Source: Saccharomycopsis malanga (Eukaryota; Ascomycota; Saccharomycetes; Ascoideales; Saccharomycopsidaceae). Taken from it: a stretch of 64,000 bases of DNA. The stretch lies in contig CP025323.1 in NCBI GenBank assembly GCA_004014935.1, positions 2,495,001 through 2,559,000 of the forward strand, in the 5' to 3' direction. Shown piece by piece: positions 41,301-52,114 of this stretch. The notes below the pieces were generated by a model, which saw only the letters and a program-made list of their open reading frames with translations, had not been told where the DNA came from and did not search any database. Position numbers and translations under genes: made by a program. How positions within the stretch are numbered: position 1 is the stretch's first letter; every line of letters begins with the position of its first letter.

Positions 41301-42597
41301 TCCTTCCCAAAGAGTGCCTTCGAACGGCCGCGTGTCTAGTGGTGGATCTATCTATGAAAGACAGATTTCTGCTCCTAAATCACATCGTCTTTCTACAGCT
41401 ACAAAACGTGGCCAGTCGCTTCGTGGTTCTATCCACGATGCTACTTCTCTCAACACCACCATGGCTAGCGAGCCGCTTCAAGTTGCACATAAGCCATATC
41501 CAGAGCCTATTCTTGAGGACGAAAACAATTATTTTGATGTCAATTTGCCTAAGGATGACCAAGGAAGATTGTATGTTAGAATTGTAGGATTGAAGAACCT
41601 TGATTTGCCTGCAATTGATAGCCATCACGCAAAGTTCTCATTGATATTAGATAATGGTATCCATTGTATCTCCACACCCGATGTGGATCTAGACACCAAC
41701 ACTAGTATCAACCAGGAGTTTGAGCTTACTGTGAGTGATAATCTTGAGTTTATCTTGACTCTTAAGGCCGTCTATTCTTATGAAGGGCAAGAAAAACTAG
41801 TTGAAGTCACCGAAAAGTATCCTGTGAGAAAAAGAGTGCTTGGTGGCTTATTAGGTCATAAAACCATTTACAAAACTCGTCAAAGGTTAGTTTCTAAGAT
41901 TGACAAGACCGATCCGTGGGATACCAAAATGGCTAAAGATGGATCGTTTGCCAGAGCATATGTAGACTTTGCTCAGTACGAGCCCTTGATTACTGGGAAG
42001 GCCTGCAACTTTGACGTCACCTGTTTCAACGAATGGGAAACCTATGCGGAGAACGGGCGTATCAAGAAAAGACAACCTTATCGTATTGGAAAATTAGAAT
42101 TGCAAATGTTGTATATTCCAAGAACTAAGGTCAACGAGGTTTTCCCTCCAAGCATTCATATCGCCTATGAAGCCGTCAAAGAATACCAACGGCAATTGAA
42201 CCTTAGTTATGAAGGATATCTTTCGCAAGAAGGAGGCGATTGTAATTACCTAAAGAGAAGATGGTTTACCTTAAACGGGACTGACTTGATAGCTCATAAC
42301 GAGTTTTCAAAGAAAACAAGAGCTAAGATTAATCTCATAAAAGCAGTTGGTCTTTTGTCTTCCAACATCAAAAGACATTATCACACCAATCCTAACCAAA
42401 TTGGTGGTAGAAGATTGAGTGATGAAATCATAATGCACCAAGGATTCAAGATCAAGTTTATGAACGGTGAAATTATCGAGTTTGTCGCTGACTCCCAACA
42501 GGAAAAGTTGAACTGGTTGAGAGTATTAGACCAAGTCATCAGTAAAAACAAATTCCGGCAAGCTTGGATCAAAATATTGTATGACCAATTAAGCTAG
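38310..42597 (+). CDS. BUD4: Bud4 (Int1-like), septin/bud-site landmark protein; probably spliced 38310..38349, 38414..42597
   Basis: 1407 aa if spliced; an unspliced start at 38404 gives 1398 aa in the same frame. Bud4 associates with septins at the bud neck and marks axial bud sites; C. albicans Int1 is the orthologue. Seen: about 1,000 residues of Ser/Asn/Asp-rich disordered sequence with acidic clusters, a conserved anillin-like region from about 1060 (RLYVRIVGLKNLDLPAI; KYPVRKRVLGGLLGHKTIYK), and a C-terminal PH domain at about 1278-1400 (GYLSQEGGDC, KRRWFTLNG, KLNWLRVLDQVI). One CTG codon (DIR-CTG-LDQS) is probably Ser. Confidence 0.88.
38350..38413 (+). other. Probable BUD4 5' intron
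   Basis: 64 nt with a non-canonical GTGAGT donor, TATTAAC branch point at 38397-38403 and TAG 10 nt later. The branch sequence and spacing equal those of HHO1 intron 1. Splicing joins MELSSDKPANVMS to DITNGANG in frame. The ATG at 38404 lies inside the intron. Confidence 0.65.
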
Positions 42598-43369
42598 CAC
42601 AATGCCTGCTCTTCTTGTTTCTGTTTTGTTTTATTTTTTTTGTTTGTTTAGTTGTTATTGTTTAGTTTAACCTACTTTTGCTAGTGTTTTTGTTAAATTA
42701 TTAATTTTGTTTTGTTTTTTTTTTGTTTTTTTTATCAGTTTTGCATTGACGCTTTTTCAAAAATTGTTACGTTACCTGAATGCTTTTATTCAATACGATT
42801 CCATTTTTATTTTGTGCTTGTTTGTTTTAGTGCCAATGACTTACTGTATTTTATATTTTTGAATTAAACAAGATTACATTGGTTGCTACCTGATAAATTT
42901 TAGGCTCACATACTCTGTATTTTGTATTGTTGAAATTATACCACATATTGACCGAAAATTCTGCTCTATTAAAAGAAAAGGCGAGTGTCTCAGATATACT
43001 ATAAAGGGTAATGGACAATGTGATATGTAATGGCTTCCGCACTATTATGCCAATAAAACTGGCAATCTCATTTCCATACTAAATAAACACTCATTTGATC
43101 CACATATTATTTGCACGCCGGATAAGCTACAGACTAAACAATACGTATAGTTTGAAGACATGTGCTCCCAACAAATTCAAGTGAAATCCTTTTAGAAACG
43201 GGCCTGATAATTCAATTTCTATCAGGAATCCTCATCAATAACTAGTTGTCTACAGGATGATGATCTTTATCAAATAATAATAAGGAAAATCAATGGTAAC
43301 TTAGAATCAGAATAAGCATGCATAATACAAATACAGAATATAATATAACTGGAACGCAAAACGTCTTGC
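42598..43369. other. Intergenic, convergent BUD4/phosphodiesterase
   Basis: About 770 bp, T-rich downstream of BUD4 with repeated TTTGTTT blocks; no gene or repeat-family member seen. Confidence 0.45.
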
Positions 43370-44937
43370 CTAAGTAGAATAGATAAAAAAAAAGTAGAGT
43401 AACATGGCAATCGACCCAAGGAGGATAAATTCGGAAATGACTATTGACACTGCTTTAGCGAATAAAATGCGGAAACTTTTCTTGTGGCCGTAAAACTTGC
43501 TGGTTGTCTTTGTTCTTGGTCTTCTTCGGTAATTATTAATTGGATAGATATCGTCTGCTTCATGGTCTTCAGCAATGGAAATGCTAAACGATTCCAAAGG
43601 AGTACTGCCAGTGGAAGCGTAAGGGGAGTTTTCAACAGGAGATTTTCCAGCGTGCCACCATTTAGCGACAAAGCTAGGAGCAATTGAGTTTGATTGTACT
43701 CTACTGTAGCCAAAATACCTTTTAGGTTTGTTAACTGTAAAGTAGGTGTTGATAATGATGGCAAGCCCAGAGAAGACTGCCATACCAACGTATGATATTA
43801 TATCCTTATAAGGAGCTGGAAGAAGGCATATTTCGGTGTTAAAGACCAGATCTTTTGTGCCAAAAGTGTGGTAATCGTGAGAGGCACTTTGCTTAATGTT
43901 TTTAGATATTGTGAGAAGTTGTACTGCGGGACTACTGATCCCCATTGTCATGGATATGGATTTCACAGTGACCTCACTTACGGTTTTTTCTATGCCATTG
44001 TCAATATATTTATGGTCGACAAAACAATAATCGTGGTCGTCTCCAGAAAACACCAAATCCGGCTTTACGCTTTCTAGAATGTCTTTGGACACCAGCTCAT
44101 CTAGAACAGTCTGATACTGGTAGCCTGCAACATACGGAAAGTCTTTTGCTTCTCTGAGACTACCGCAAGAAGCTTCTTTTGGTCTCATCAATGGAACATG
44201 AGTTAAAAGAATGCGAGGCGTATCTTTCTTTTGCTGACCTATTTGTTTCAATAACTGTTGTGGCTTGCCATATATTTTTTCATTTTCGGTGTTTGAAAGG
44301 GCCAAGGAGTTTACAGGAACCACAAGAGTTCCGAACATATCATAAGGCACGGGATCACCAAATGTTTGTTCAAACCGTTCTAAAGAATGTTCTGTTATGC
44401 CGTTTTTCCATCCTATATCATGATTCCCTGGCAATGATGTCACAAACTTTGAAGTATCTAATGAATTGTAGTTTCTGAATATACGATGGAACCGCCCCAT
44501 TTCTCGAGCATAATACAAATCTGAGCTTGACCGTCCATTGTCCTGGTAATCGCCCAAAAAGATGACAGCATCAGGCTTCAAAACTTTCGAAAGATATTTG
44601 AAGTTTCTTCTAAGATACTCGTCGCTAGTATGTTTCGTCACGCTCAAGAAAAACGGATGATAAGATGGATACGTATGGTTATCTATCAACTGTGGATCAG
44701 CCACCAATAATACATTGTGTGTTTCAGCATTCTATATTGTTAGTATTATAACTTTTGTTTATAAACAATGCTACTTTTCCATAAACTTACATTGTTCCAC
44801 CTGGCCCATTGACACCTTTCAACATGACGTCTTGGCAAATACCTCTGGTGATAATAATATATTAGCACCCAGCACACCGTAAGCGCAAAAAGATGCCATT
44901 GCCGCGCTTTACCAACAATCTTCACTATACTAAGCAT
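43370..44937 (-). CDS. Cdc1/Ted1-family GPI-anchor phosphodiesterase, spliced: 44791..44937 and 43370..44731
   Basis: 502 aa. Members are Mn-dependent ER/Golgi enzymes that remove ethanolamine phosphate from GPI mannoses (PGAP5 relatives). Exon 1 (49 codons) supplies the signal-anchor helix (about 15-30); exon 2 restores NAETHNVLLVADPQLIDN. Metallophosphoesterase motifs seen: ADPQ, GDYQDNGR (109-116), GNHD (151-154), THVP and SGDDHD. A transmembrane segment follows (SYVGMAVFSGLAIIINTYF) and a second hydrophobic helix ends the protein. I cannot decide between CDC1 and TED1 from memory. Confidence 0.85.
44732..44790 (-). other. Intron of the Cdc1/Ted1-family gene
   Basis: 59 nt: GTAAGT donor, TACTAAC branch point and AG 7 nt later, phase 0. 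Removing it joins the membrane-anchor exon to the catalytic domain. Confidence 0.9.
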
Positions 44938-45295
44938 ACCTAAAACTGTTTATCATTTCCTTACCCTGTAGTTTTTGTTTCCTCTTCATACCATCTCTTC
45001 AATGTTCAGAAAAACGTAACTCCACGGACCGCTGTTTTGGATCTTACAAGTCATGGGAAAGCCTGTGATAATGCGATTTATTGAGTTGAAAAATGTATAA
45101 ATGAAGGGGGAAACCCGTTACAACAGAGAATATATTTGCCATATTACCTGGCGAAGCTCAAAGAGGATGTAAAGTGCTATGGAGAAGCATTATGGGGTAT
45201 TTGCTAAAAGATAGGTGTTGTATCTTCAAGAATGAATTAGAAAAACTTGTCCAAAAAACTATGAAACACTTAATTCGAACTTGCAAAGAATCATG
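44938..45295. other. Upstream region of the Cdc1/Ted1-family gene
   Basis: About 360 bp without recognised elements, up to the SINE fragment target-site duplication at 45296. Confidence 0.4.
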
Positions 45296-45307
45296 TAAAA
45301 GACTAAT

Positions 45308-45350
45308 AACAATATCTTATATTTCGAGCCCAGTTAACATCAATTTGGTC
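45308..45350 (-). mobile_element. 43-bp SINE-like 3'-end insertion with 12-bp target-site duplication
   Basis: Minus strand: ATGTTAACTGGGCTCGAAAT followed by ATAAGATATTGTT tail. TAAAAGACTAAT is repeated perfectly on both sides (45296-45307 and 45351-45362). Confidence 0.75.
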
Positions 45351-45490
45351 TAAAAGACTAATTGAAAAGATTCACTAGGCAAGGTCGCCCCAATTGGGTA
45401 GTTTTATGTCACTTATCAATAAAGTAAAGAACGAAGTATTTTAAAAATGATGTAGGCAGTCAAAAAAAAGCCAAAGGGTGCTATCATTGA

Positions 45491-45722
45491 CGAAACTTGT
45501 GCTTTTAACATATTTTACGATGGTAAACGTCTTTTCACAGGAAAAATAACTGTCTTAAATACAACCTAGGCCAAAATTTAGTACTTACTTCCCAATTTAT
45601 TAAATGAGAAAAGTATGATGACCGGACATGATTGGGTTTTCCCTACTGGGTTTAAACAAGTACCTTTAGACATGGCGAGTATATACGAAACTGATATGTA
45701 CTGGGCCCGAAATATATGATAA
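45491..45722 (+). mobile_element. 5'-truncated SINE-like element
   Basis: Plus strand from just after the B box: TTTTACGATGGTAAACGTCT, TTTCACAGG, CAACCTAGGCCAAAATTTAG, AGTATGATGACCGGACATGA, TTGGGTTTTCCCTACTGGG, then TTTAGACATGGCGAGTATAT and ACTGATATGTACTGGGCCCG. It runs directly into the large 9-bp repeat array as its tail. Confidence 0.8.
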
Positions 45723-46009
45723 TAATAATGATAATAATAATAATGATAATGATGATAATAATGATAATAATAATAATGATAATAATGATAATAATGATAA
45801 TAATGATAATAATGATAATAATGATAATAATGATAATAATGATAATAATGATAATAATGATAATAATGATAATAATGATAATAATGATAATAATGATAAT
45901 AATGATAATAATGATAATAATGATAATAATGATAATAATGATAATAATGATAATAATGATAATAATGATAATAATGATAATAATAATAATAATAATAATA
46001 ATGATAATG
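45717..46009. repeat. Array of a 9-bp unit (GATAATAAT)n plus AAT runs
   Basis: About 290 bp, mostly perfect GATAATAAT units (over 20). It is bounded by SINE 3' ends on both sides, facing each other, and so is best read as expanded element tails. Long poly-Tyr/His and Leu-Ser frames across it are artefacts. Confidence 0.95.
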
Positions 46010-46034
46010 TCTCGTATACTCCAAGCTTAGCACT
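46010..46034 (-). mobile_element. Short SINE-like 3' end facing the array from the other side
   Basis: GTGCTAAGCTTGGAGTATAC (minus strand) matches the family 3' end with transitions only (17 of 24 positions by eye). Confidence 0.5.
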
Positions 46035-46975
46035 CACTATATCATTCATCACTCATTTTGAATAAGGTACAACTATAAGCCAGTTTTACTAATAAACAAA
46101 ATTTAAAAACTGTAGTTTTTTGCTTCAATCTAAATGTACGCTTTCAACAATTTACAGTCAATATACAACTTTCATAAGAATCCTATCAAGCAAATCAGAA
46201 ACTTAACAGCGAAAAAACAAAAAAATTAAAGTCAAAGTAGAATTAAAACATTTACAACTTTAAGTTGAATAGGAATAAATGCTTTTCAAAACGTATTCCC
46301 CTGAAAAGAGGCATAAAGTTTATTAATACATTATCCTTTACAGAGCCCCATGAAATATTCAATGTATACCAGAAGTTAAAATATGCTAGTTTGAAGATAT
46401 GTTATAATTAATTATCAAATATGTTCCTCTGAGAACCTATAATAGACTATACTTTTTTTTTTAGTTCTTGAGATACGTGCTTCTTTAAAATTAAAACTCA
46501 TTAAAATCCTGGATAAAGCACAAATAAAAGTAAAAACAATCGAAAACTATAGAATAATGTCAAGAGATGAAACAATTCTCCTCAAAAGGTGAAAAACACG
46601 ATTTTCAACAAATTATATGTTATTTTCGCCAAAATGATACTTTCTCTCTATTAAATAATATATAAAAGTTAAACCTTAAAATGAACTGCATAGTACAGAA
46701 CTCTAAGGTTTAATGAGTCTAATAGTATAATTTTTGTATGGTTTAGTCTGCACCAAAGTCTCTGCAATATGACTTGAAAGAATCAACTTTTTGAAAAAAT
46801 TGTCAATTTTCCGTTATATCAAATATTTATTCGAAAATCTGATTTTGTTTTATGATAAACAGTACTATAATATGCTAAAAAATGTCAGAATGTTGGTGTA
46901 TGTTTTTTCAAAACAGAATAACCTGGCTATCACAGATTTAATTCAATAAATCGTTTGATGATTACTCCAAAACGA
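46035..46975. other. Very AT-rich intergenic DNA
   Basis: About 940 bp with no open frame of note, no repeat-family member and no RNA gene recognised. Confidence 0.4.
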
Positions 46976-47087
46976 CCAGAGCGCGAATCGAGTCCCAAAA
47001 CCTAAAGTGAGGAACGCCACACTTACTTTTCTGCACTATTCTGCACTATTTTGTGTGGCGCATGGCTTAACCAACTTGGCCACCTGG
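46976..47087 (-). pseudogene. tRNA-like relic (A box, B box, long hairpin)
   Basis: Minus strand: CCAG..., A box TGGCCAAGTTGGTTAAGCC as in Thr/Asn tRNAs, CGCCACAC pairing with GTGTGGCG around a loop containing a tandem ATAGTGCAGA, then B-box-like GACTCGATTCGCG and CTGG closing the stem. It is not a valid tRNA (wrong arm sizes). It could be an old tRNA pseudogene or the head of a second SINE family. Confidence 0.45.
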
Positions 47088-47224
47088 CAATAGTAAGGCA
47101 TATAGGCATATTCCCGTTAAAAAAAGAGAAAATATCTTCAATTTTCGAGAGTATAATTTGGCAACTCTTCACTAAGTGTATACCCATGAACTAAGGGTTA
47201 TTGAGTAATCTTTGAGAGATACTA

Positions 47225-47352
47225 CGCCTTGAATTGAGTTTCGTACATACACGTTATGTCTAAAGGGAATTGGTAAAATCCAAAGGGGAAAGCTTGTATA
47301 TGTCCTAGTCATCATAATTTTCACATTTAATGAATTGGAAAGTAAGCGCTAT
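47225..47352 (-). mobile_element. 5'-truncated SINE-like element
   Basis: Minus strand: TTACTTTCCAATTCATTAAA, GATGACTAGGACATATACAA, CCAATTCCCTTTAGACATAA and GTGTATGTACGAAACTCAAT. Head missing, tail diverged. It lies about 230 bp upstream of the CTI6 start. Confidence 0.7.
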
Positions 47353-47584
47353 ACTAGGATGTATCATTATTACGATTATTATTGCTATTATGAGTATTAT
47401 TATATAGATAAGTATATAGAATCACTATAGGTGTATGCCCCGGGTAATAGCTCTTATAGAGGGGCGAAAATTAGTGATAGTATTAGGGAGATGGGCTTGG
47501 TATATAAACAGAGGAAGGAATAGTGAAATTAGGATTATCAATTGTTTAAAGTTTAATAGGTTAATCAGCCCAAGAGCATTTGAG

Positions 47585-49360
47585 ATGGCTAGCAGTAGAC
47601 GTTCGGCGCGTAAGGCCAGGTATAATCGGAGCAACGCAGCAAGTGCATATCATGATGAGTCTGATGAAGAATATCATAGAGAAAGCAGACGAAATCGGTC
47701 CAAAGGGCGAAATCGTGATGAAGATGATGATTTAGGAGCTCCTATTGATGAGGAGCATGGGGCGGATCTTGATAATGCTGCTGACGATGACGAGAATCTC
47801 GAGAATGGAGCAGAGGTCACAAGATGTATATGTGGGAACCAAGAGCTTCAACTTGACCCTGATGATCCATATTACAATGATGAGAAGGTCTTAGGGCTTT
47901 TTATTCAGTGTGACAAGTGCAACGTATGGCAACATGGATATTGTGTGTCGATATATGAGGAGAAGCTGGTTCCTGGGAAGTATTGGTGTGAGATATGTCG
48001 TCCAGACCTTCATTATCTCCAGATTGGTCCTAAAGGTACCACCTCTCAATATATTCCGGTTCAGCCCAAGCTGAAACACCAAGGTAATGCTTATAACAAC
48101 AAGAACAAGAAGAAAGCTCGTCCTTCCAGACTTGGGAGAAGTAGCGAGAGTGAAGAGGAAAAGCGAATTGCTGCTATTATTTCGCGGTCCAAACGCACAA
48201 CCATGAATTCTAATGATGGGTTACTAGCGAGGGCGTTGCGGGAATCAGCTAAAGAATACAAGGCACAAGGGTTTGTGGGAGAAGCCGAAGAGGACAAGAA
48301 TATGGAGAGCATTATGAATGGCAGTCGAAAGAAACGGACTAGACAAACCGGGAATGAGGAAGACGACGTAGAAGAAGAAGAAAATAGAGGCGAATTAGAA
48401 GAAGAAGAAGAAGATGATGATGATGATTATAAACATAAAGAAGAGGAGGAAGCTGAGGATTTTGACTTGGTAGATGAAACTAGAAGAAGTAAAAGACAGA
48501 AAGCAGAAAATGATATTCAGCATAGTGATGATGACAACGATACAGGACGACGTACATTGAAATCTGAGGACGCAGACTCTAAAGATTCCGAGTCTAATGA
48601 TGAAAAGAGAAAACGTCCAAGAAGAGCAGTTTACAGTTCTGCCGATTCGCCTAATGTGGAGTCGTCTCATAAAAGAAGTACTAGCAATAGTAATAACACC
48701 GTACCTACAATAATCACATCTAAAGTCAACAGTTCAGTACCGTCAGGAAGCCGATTGAAAAACAAAGTAAGAGCAGGTGAGAAAAGTTTGTTATCAGCTA
48801 GTAAATCTGCTAACAATAGTGATAGTAACACTAGTGGTAATAACAGCAGCTCAGCGGTTTCTCGTCCGTCCAGAAAAAAGAAATCATTACTTTCAGTATC
48901 ATCACCGCATCGTAGCAGAAGTAACGGCAAGTCTGGTAGCAATGGAAACGGTACAAGTAATGGATCAGCCACTCAAAACTCCATTTTGCTCAACGCTGAC
49001 AAACCTATTGAGCCTAGAATCCCTTCTGCCAAGATATCGCTTCATGAAATGCGTAAGCGCATCACTGCTATCTCCGAATTTATCTACTATGTGTCTGTCG
49101 ACTTGACAGAGGAGCAGAAATCATACCACAAGTTGCTAGAAAGCTTCCAGCAGCGGAACAAAGATGGTGCGAATAGTGGAAACACCAGTTTTGCTAGCAC
49201 CGCTTCTAGTGCCGAGGACGAAGAGGAAGAGGAAATGTTTATCAAAAACTTTCAGTTGCTTTTCGAAAATAACCAAAACGGCTCAATGGATATGATCACT
49301 CAGCTTCGGTCAAAGATTGAAGATTGGGAGGTGAAGTTTGGACTGTATGAGCTGCAGTGA
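47585..49360 (+). CDS. CTI6: Cti6, PHD-finger subunit of the Rpd3L histone deacetylase complex
   Basis: 591 aa from the ATG at 47585; an in-frame ATG at 47435 would add 50 hydrophobic, unconserved residues and is less likely. Seen: a basic/acidic N-terminus, a PHD finger at about 79-143 (TRCICGNQE, LFIQCDKCNVWQHGYC, KYWCEICRPDLHYLQ) with the full Cys4-His-Cys3 set, a long acidic and Ser-rich middle with strong acidic clusters, and the conserved segment EPRIPSAKISLHEMRKR near the C-terminus. Cti6 binds methylated H3K4 and links Rpd3L to Cyc8-Tup1 in S. cerevisiae. Confidence 0.9.
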   Translation: MASSRRSARKARYNRSNAASAYHDESDEEYHRESRRNRSKGRNRDEDDDLGAPIDEEHGADLDNAADDDENLENGAEVTRCICGNQELQLDPDDPYYNDEKVLGLFIQCDKCNVWQHGYCVSIYEEKLVPGKYWCEICRPDLHYLQIGPKGTTSQYIPVQPKLKHQGNAYNNKNKKKARPSRLGRSSESEEEKRIAAIISRSKRTTMNSNDGLLARALRESAKEYKAQGFVGEAEEDKNMESIMNGSRKKRTRQTGNEEDDVEEEENRGELEEEEEDDDDDYKHKEEEEAEDFDLVDETRRSKRQKAENDIQHSDDDNDTGRRTLKSEDADSKDSESNDEKRKRPRRAVYSSADSPNVESSHKRSTSNSNNTVPTIITSKVNSSVPSGSRLKNKVRAGEKSLLSASKSANNSDSNTSGNNSSSAVSRPSRKKKSLLSVSSPHRSRSNGKSGSNGNGTSNGSATQNSILLNADKPIEPRIPSAKISLHEMRKRITAISEFIYYVSVDLTEEQKSYHKLLESFQQRNKDGANSGNTSFASTASSAEDEEEEEMFIKNFQLLFENNQNGSMDMITQLRSKIEDWEVKFGLYELQ

Positions 49361-50266
49361 CATATGTGGCTATATTTTTATCATTGTTTGGATGGTTTGT
49401 TTTGTGAATGGCCATTTGTATGTGTATATTTGAATTGATACTATTTAGGGTTTGTTTATTGGACGCTGTAAGGAGTGTATTGTGTTTTATCTGAATTAAA
49501 TGTTTGACAGAGTGGACGATAATTTTTTAGCTCGTATACAGTTATGAAGTTTGATTTTATTTTTGTTTTGTATGGTGGATTCTTTTCGATTAATTGTTTT
49601 CAACTGTTCTTTGGAAAAAAAGGGGTACCAAGCTTTCATAGTAAGTTTAACATGCCGGTAAAAGTACAATTAGTAAGACTATGAAAGTCATATTTACTTA
49701 ATACATTCATTATTGTTTCAGGTTATTGATGTATTCATACTGACATTCGGCCTCTATTGCTTTGACAAACATAATGTAATATGTATAACCAATCTTTTAC
49801 TCACACGCTATTGCAAATATCAAACAATATGCATACAATAAACATACAAGTAACATATTTATTAGAATGAAATCGTCATGAAGATGAAGACAAGCAATAA
49901 AGACAAACTAGAAAACCCAATGGACAAAGATAATGGAACATGATTAGACGGACATGAATGAGGATAAAAACAAGTAAAAGATGATAAAAAAATAACCGGA
50001 CATCATGGAAAAAAAATATTTAGCGCAACAAAAATTGGTAGAAGTAAAAGTGTTAAGACATGGAAAAGAAGAGTCATAGAAATAATATGAATGTTGAATA
50101 GGGATGACACAACTTCTAGTCACAAACAATGGATCCGAAGATCAAACTATATACAATTGCTTGTGCATGGAGGCGTCAATGGCAATGAACTTTTGGAATG
50201 AAAAGCAATGTGGTGAATATAAAAGGTGAGTTGTGTATGTACAAGTAGGCACTGGAACAATACCAT
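49361..50266. other. Intergenic, convergent CTI6/HEM3
   Basis: About 900 bp of AT-rich sequence. No coding or repeat-family features seen. Confidence 0.45.
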
Positions 50267-51409
50267 CTACAACTCCAAGCCGTCAGTAAGAGGCAAGTCA
50301 GTATGTTCGACCTTCAATCTATGCAAAGTTTCTTCGGGAATATCGGTTTCTGGCTTTTTAGCCAACTCTTCCTCACTCTTAATTTTGTCAAAGTTGATTT
50401 CCTCAAGTATTTTTTTGGCACCTTGGTTGATAAGAATATGAGCCAATTGCTGGCCAACCTTTTCACTGTCTTTCACCAAGAGTGCTGAATCATGGTCTCT
50501 GATTATGTGTTGATAGACATCTTCTACAGATTCCTTACCATTTGGAGAAATCACTAATCCTTTCAAGGTGAGGATCTTTGAGGTTTCATCAAAATTAGTC
50601 TCTACACCAATTGGCACGGAACACCCACCTTCTAAAGTTCTCATGAGTGCTCTTTCGGCAAGGCAACATATGGTGGTTGGCTTATCGGAAACCTCGGCCA
50701 ATAATCTCTTGATATGCTTATTGTCTTTCTTAATTTCGATTCCCAAGGCACCTTGGCCTACAGCATGGTACATGCCAGAGTTTTCCAAATTCAATGTCAT
50801 GGTAATTCTGTGGGCCAACCCAACTCTTTTCAAACCAGCAGTAGCCAACACAATACACTGGAACTCTGTGGCAGGGTCATCAAGCTTACTCAATCTGGTG
50901 ATGATATTGCCTCTGATGACTTGGTATCTTAAATTAGGAAAGTTTTTCTTAAGCTGGGCAGATCTACGAAGAGAAGAGGTACCAACAACAGACCCATCAG
51001 GTAAGTCATTCAATGACTTGTATGGCGAGCCAACGGCCATGCATAAAGCATCAGTAGGGTCTTCTCTTTTCACAATACAACCAAGCTCAAACTCAGGTGG
51101 TAACACAGTAGGTAAATCCTTCAAAGAATGAACCACTAAGTCCAACTTCTCGTACGGATCTATCTTATGCATGAGCAAAATCTCCAATTCTTTCGTCCAA
51201 AGCGATTTTCCGCCAAAAGAATACAACGGAACATTCTGCACCTTGTCTCCAAGTGTTGAGAAAGCAAGAACATCAATGTTGAAGTCAGGATGAAGCTCCA
51301 TAATAGTTGCTTTCACCGATTCTGATTGAACAACCGCCAACTTGGACTTTCTGCCCCCAATGTGCACTGTCTTCGATTCATATGGGTTATTATCTTCCGG
51401 CATTGTCAT
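50267..51409 (-). CDS. HEM3: Porphobilinogen deaminase (hydroxymethylbilane synthase)
   Basis: 380 aa, ATG at 51409 (a second ATG lies two codons in). Third step of heme synthesis, cytosolic. Seen: IGGRKSKLAVVQ, YSFGGKSLWTKELE, VHSLKDLPT with the catalytic Asp, GTSSLRRSAQL, RGNIITRLSKLD, YHAVGQGALGIE and EGGCSVPIGVE, whose Cys263 holds the dipyrromethane cofactor. All substrate-binding arginines in these motifs are present. The C-terminus is about 50 residues longer than S. cerevisiae Hem3 (327 aa). Confidence 0.97.
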   Translation of the reverse strand: MTMPEDNNPYESKTVHIGGRKSKLAVVQSESVKATIMELHPDFNIDVLAFSTLGDKVQNVPLYSFGGKSLWTKELEILLMHKIDPYEKLDLVVHSLKDLPTVLPPEFELGCIVKREDPTDALCMAVGSPYKSLNDLPDGSVVGTSSLRRSAQLKKNFPNLRYQVIRGNIITRLSKLDDPATEFQCIVLATAGLKRVGLAHRITMTLNLENSGMYHAVGQGALGIEIKKDNKHIKRLLAEVSDKPTTICCLAERALMRTLEGGCSVPIGVETNFDETSKILTLKGLVISPNGKESVEDVYQHIIRDHDSALLVKDSEKVGQQLAHILINQGAKKILEEINFDKIKSEEELAKKPETDIPEETLHRLKVEHTDLPLTDGLEL

Positions 51410-52114
51410 GGCGAATTTATAAAATTAAAACAAATTATTTATAGACTAAATAAACCTCTTCTCAACATGTATTAGAACAAAATTAAATGTGAAAAATATA
51501 TTTTGTTCCTTTTACGGCAGCAGCTCACTATACCATATACACTAAAAAAAACCGGTAAAAATTTTTGACCAAAAATTCCTAATAATACCCCAAAAATACA
51601 CTGGTATTTGAAAAGAATGAATAACAGTTTTGGATGGACAATTAGCTGAAAAATGGCTATATAGCAAAAAAAAAATACCGATGAGAAGATTAGTGCCTTA
51701 TAGTAAATAACGCACACCGGTGAAAATTTTGGGTCACGTGAATAGGATTTATCAGGGAAAAAAGTTGTCAGCGGACTTTTCGGGAATACTATTGGCCGGT
51801 AATGACGTATGAGAGGTGGGTTGGAGTATATGCATATATCATATTGCACATGCATGGATGTGCATGTTCAGTATTACTAAATGCTTACGTTTTTAACAAG
51901 GCAATTTTCAGACTTACCAGATAATATAACAGTTAAGCAAGAAAGGAGAGTGTTCTTGTATTGATTATAATCTGCAACAAGTAGAGCTAGTATTGAGGAG
52001 ATGCTTTGTAATTAAACTTAATCTAGATATTCCACTCTATATTCACTGTTTGATATTCCCACATTGTTTTCTGTTATCATTGAGATTCTCAAGGCCCTTA
52101 AGAACTCATCGCCC
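51410..52114. promoter_or_regulatory. Divergent HEM3/EFR3 promoter region
   Basis: About 700 bp. Contains TCACGTGA (CACGTG at 51735-51740) and the 12-mer TGCACATGCATG at 51845-51856, shared with the HHO1 promoter. Confidence 0.5.
51735..51740. promoter_or_regulatory. CACGTG E-box, candidate Cbf1 site
   Basis: Within the symmetrical TCACGTGA, about 325 bp upstream of HEM3. TCACGTGA is the high-affinity Cbf1 form; assignment by motif only. Confidence 0.5.

Noticed and set aside
45578-46052. Long frames rich in Tyr/His, Leu/Ser or Ile/Met across the 9-bp array
   Set aside because: They exist only because a 9-bp repeat without stop codons keeps several frames open; no start context, homology or codon bias.
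47435-47584. N-terminal extension of CTI6 from the upstream ATG
   Set aside because: The 50 residues are hydrophobic and unlike the charged start of the family; MASSRRSARKARYNR is a better N-terminus.
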